Under the pieces are notes generated by a model. That model searched no databases and had not been told where the DNA came from. It worked only from the letters and a program-made list of their open reading frames with translations. 8,116 nucleotides of DNA from contig JAODMA010000224.1 of assembly GCA_025464545.1 (NCBI GenBank), positions 1 to 8,116 of the forward strand, read 5' to 3'. Origin of the DNA: Arthrobacter sp. (lineage in GTDB: Bacteria > Actinomycetota > Actinomycetes > Actinomycetales > Micrococcaceae). Each line of letters begins with the position of its first letter. Position 1 is the stretch's first letter. Of this stretch, positions 6,396 to 8,116 are shown one piece after another. The translations under genes and the position numbers were made by a program.

Positions 6396-6403
6396 GAGCA
6401 TTT

Positions 6404-6432
6404 AGCATAGTTGAATCAGGTCCTCCAGTAAA
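6404..6432 (-). promoter_or_regulatory. Predicted promoter of the ABC-F/exporter operon
   Basis: Read on the minus strand, TTTACT (6432-6427) is a -35-like hexamer and TATGCT (6409-6404) a -10-like hexamer, separated by exactly 17 bases. Each matches four of six consensus positions (TTGACA, TATAAT). The start point would be about 6395-6399, at the first base of the 15-bp hairpin. The interval is AT-rich compared with its surroundings. The plus strand of the same stretch carries TAAAAT (6429-6434), a possible -10 for the divergent gene at 6507, though without a good -35. The two promoters would therefore overlap. Confidence 0.55.
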
Positions 6433-6506
6433 ATCCGTCCCGGAAGATCCCTGCGTCAGCGCACGACCTTTGCCTCCCGCCCCACCGAGTCCGCAGAAAG
6501 CCGTAG

Positions 6507-7247
6507 ATGCCCTTACCAGCCAAGGCGTTTCAACTCTGGCTTCACAGTGTTGCTCCGAAGGCAAGCACCGCGGATATCTGCAGGATCTCCGGCATCAAGC
6601 GCACCACCCTTGCCCAACAACTGGTGCGCGGCAAGGTGGCCGAAACCACCCTCGTGAGCATCAGCCGGGCCCTGCGGCTCAGTCCTTTGGCGGCTCTGGG
6701 CTCCTTTGCGAAGTACGCAGAACTTGCGGGAGAACCGCAGCCGCCCACCGCCGTCGAACTCGTCAGCCAGATCGCCACGATGGACCTGTTGCGCGCCGTC
6801 ATCGAGCGCTCCACGCCCGAGTACGGGCACGCCGGGGAGGGGCCCGCCCCGCCCGCCCTCAGCCCTGCCCCGCATGCGACCTCGGTCCGGAACTGGGTTG
6901 ACGCGATCGACGACGGCGAGCTGCGGCACCGGGTGTCGGCAGCCACCGGCGTTGCACCCCAAAACTTCTCGGCGCAGCTGACGGCGAACCGGCTCTCCCC
7001 CGAGCTGGCGGTCGCCACCGCCCGCGCGGCAGGAGTAGGATTCACCGGCGGGCTCGTTGCCACCGGTCTCATCACCGAGGAAGAGGCCGGCTGGGCGCCG
7101 GATGCGAAGCAGTCAGCCCTGGCTGCTCTGTCGGACGGTGAGCTGACGGGGTTGGCCGGCGAACGGCTGCAGACCCTGGGAAAGACCCTCCGCCGCCAGG
7201 AACACGAACAAGCACAAACAGAAAAAATTTGGGAGAACCTCGGATGA
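6507..7247 (+). CDS. Putative DNA-binding protein with two helix-turn-helix-like segments
   Basis: This 246-residue soluble protein belongs to no family I can name. Residues 22-70 (TADICRISGIKRTTLAQQ, then ETTLVSISRALRLSPLAAL) have the pattern of an XRE/Cro-type helix-turn-helix. Residues 139-188 (ATGVAPQNFSAQLTANRL, then PELAVATARAAGVG) align with the first segment without gaps over about 41 positions, so an internal duplication is likely. A Pro/Ala-rich linker (about 103-125) separates them. A C-terminal part (203-231) repeats the DGEL phrase seen at 136-139 and ends in a charged Gln/Glu-rich helix. The start ATG 6507 has a weak AGAAAG six bases upstream, and upstream in-frame sequence offers nothing better. 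The stop overlaps the ATG of the membrane protein (ATGA), so the pair is coupled. It is likely a transcriptional regulator, possibly autoregulating or controlling the divergent ABC-F operon; its target is unknown. Confidence 0.75.
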   Translation: MPLPAKAFQLWLHSVAPKASTADICRISGIKRTTLAQQLVRGKVAETTLVSISRALRLSPLAALGSFAKYAELAGEPQPPTAVELVSQIATMDLLRAVIERSTPEYGHAGEGPAPPALSPAPHATSVRNWVDAIDDGELRHRVSAATGVAPQNFSAQLTANRLSPELAVATARAAGVGFTGGLVATGLITEEEAGWAPDAKQSALAALSDGELTGLAGERLQTLGKTLRRQEHEQAQTEKIWENLG

Positions 7248-8023
7248 TTACAATCCTGCAATGGACCACGCTGGCGGTTTGCGCCGTCGTGGCCCTCGCC
7301 CGGGTCCCCAGCGCGCTGCGGGGTGAGAACAGGTCCATCTTCGGCGTCTTCGTGCTCGCTACCTTCGCGATCCTCCTAAGCATCGACATCACCTATGTGG
7401 AGGTGGATTCGTGGCTCGGCGCCGAGAATTATGCCAATTTGGTCCTGCGCTTCGTCATTTACGGCACCGTGCTCCTGGCCGGCTACCGGATAGCCAAGGC
7501 CTTCGACGCCCGAAAAAGTATCCGGCTTATCGTTGGTCCGGTAGGTCGTGGCGCCCTTTCCCTTATCGGCATCGCGACCGTGGCGCTGTTCCTGCTGGCG
7601 GACACCGCGGGGACCGTCACCGGGCTGACCACCCTACCCTCCAGAAGCCCCGAGAATGCCACACTCATCGAATGGTACGCGGCAGCAGGTCGGCTTTACC
7701 CGTCCTATGTGGCAGCGTGCATCCTTCCCGCCACGTTTCGGGCCATCAGCCAGAGACTGCCCAAAGCCATTCGCATTGCAGCAGTGCTATTAACCGTTTC
7801 CTTCGCATCCACGGCATTTGGCTCCCTCTTCCCCCTGATCCCACCGGAAGCCGGAGCTGTGAAGGCCATCATCAACTACATCTCAGTGTTGTGCTTGTCT
7901 TTAGGGCTGACTTTGGTTTGGGTCTCCAGCCTGATGGCGAGCCGCTCGGTTCACCCGTTAGTCAGGTCATTACGCAACAGTGAGGCGCCGAGGGTTCCGG
8001 ATTCGAAGCACGTTGCGCGCTGA
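7244..8023 (+). CDS. Seven-helix membrane protein coupled to the HTH gene, function unknown
   Basis: This is a 259-residue polytopic membrane protein with about seven helices, near residues 3-22, 32-50, 65-85, 100-120, 142-166, 175-199 and 206-230, followed by a basic cytoplasmic tail of about 30 residues. Short loops, an Arg-rich loop after helix 3 (KAFDARKSIR) and NYANL before it recall the actinobacterial DUF6545 (MAB_1171c-like) membrane proteins. Those are also often found beside HTH regulators, but are longer. I hold this link at low confidence. ATG 7244 is preferred over TTG 7229 because it gives the four-base overlap with the HTH stop and has GGGAG (7231-7235) eight bases upstream. 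No transporter, kinase or peptidase motif is visible. Codon use becomes less GC-biased in the second half (runs such as TTGTGCTTGTCTTTA), unlike the ABC genes, which may indicate an accessory origin. Confidence 0.75.
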   Translation: MITILQWTTLAVCAVVALARVPSALRGENRSIFGVFVLATFAILLSIDITYVEVDSWLGAENYANLVLRFVIYGTVLLAGYRIAKAFDARKSIRLIVGPVGRGALSLIGIATVALFLLADTAGTVTGLTTLPSRSPENATLIEWYAAAGRLYPSYVAACILPATFRAISQRLPKAIRIAAVLLTVSFASTAFGSLFPLIPPEAGAVKAIINYISVLCLSLGLTLVWVSSLMASRSVHPLVRSLRNSEAPRVPDSKHVAR

Positions 8024-8048
8024 GGTCCAGTTGCTAATCTTCACCCAA

Positions 8049-8062
8049 GCGTTCATGAACGC
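8049..8062. repeat. Perfect 14-bp palindrome
   Basis: GCGTTCATGAACGC is its own reverse complement, with no spacer. It lies 26 bases after the membrane protein stop, in sequence with no assignable gene. Its form suits a dimeric DNA-binding protein, perhaps an operator for a gene beyond the right edge. It also contains an ATG at 8055 that opens a plus-strand frame to the edge, but without a ribosome binding site. Confidence 0.55.
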
Positions 8063-8116
8063 GACTGAGCATCGACAGCTCGGGAAGATGCTGGCGCAGC
8101 GGTCACCAAAGAAGCA

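Noticed and set aside
6386..6400. T-arm-like sequence GCGGGTTCGAGC suggesting a tRNA or T-box element
   Set aside because: No acceptor, D or anticodon arms surround it; it is part of the 15-bp inverted repeat.
8024..8116. Possible gene at the right edge on either strand
   Set aside because: The minus frame ending at TAG 8036-8034 gives a protein-like PLRQHLPELSMLSRVHERLG tail but has an in-frame TGA at 8105-8103. The plus frame from ATG 8055 has no ribosome binding site and is cut by the edge. Neither can be supported from 93 bases.
1..8116. CRISPR array, insertion sequence or rRNA
   Set aside because: No regularly spaced repeats, no transposase motif with terminal repeats and no rRNA-like sequence were seen on either strand.

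Overview
The window looks like chromosomal DNA from a high-GC actinobacterium. The strong G/C bias at third codon positions, GTG and TTG starts, four-base gene overlaps and the protein families (DUF6314, DUF998, a DUF7793-like protein, actinobacterial ABC-F and ABC exporter types) fit Micrococcales best. An Arthrobacter-like Micrococcaceae is my guess. That placement is inference from gene content; no rRNA or housekeeping marker is present.

Layout, left to right. (1) At 1-443 a minus-strand gene runs off the left edge. Its end resembles the small STAS-like DUF7793 family, but it carries an unusual Ala/Gly/Val-rich stretch. (2) Positions 444-762 hold no convincing gene but contain several inverted repeats, including two hairpins placed back to back. 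(3) A minus-strand DUF998-type membrane protein lies at 763-1539. (4) On the plus strand follow a tRNA-Arg(CCU), a DUF6314 gene starting two bases after the tRNA, and a Nudix hydrolase that overlaps the DUF6314 gene by four bases. (5) A GC-rich hairpin region separates these from a convergent minus-strand operon: an ABC-F ATPase (4550-6250) followed, with a four-base overlap, by a half-size ABC exporter (2640-4553). (6) The 256-base divergent gap 6251-6506 carries a good promoter for the ABC-F operon, a perfect 15-bp hairpin at its transcript start and a possible 27-codon leader ORF. (7) On the plus strand from 6507, a DNA-binding-type protein with two helix-turn-helix-like segments overlaps by four bases a seven-helix membrane protein ending at 8023. 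The last 93 bases hold a perfect 14-bp palindrome and no assignable gene.

How the parts may work together. The ABC-F/exporter pair looks like a drug-tolerance operon, with ribosome protection plus efflux, whose 5' leader could sense translation. The HTH/membrane pair is transcribed away from it and may be a regulator with a membrane partner; a regulatory link between the two units is only inferred from the shared intergenic region. I see no CRISPR array, insertion sequence, integrase, phage gene or rRNA.
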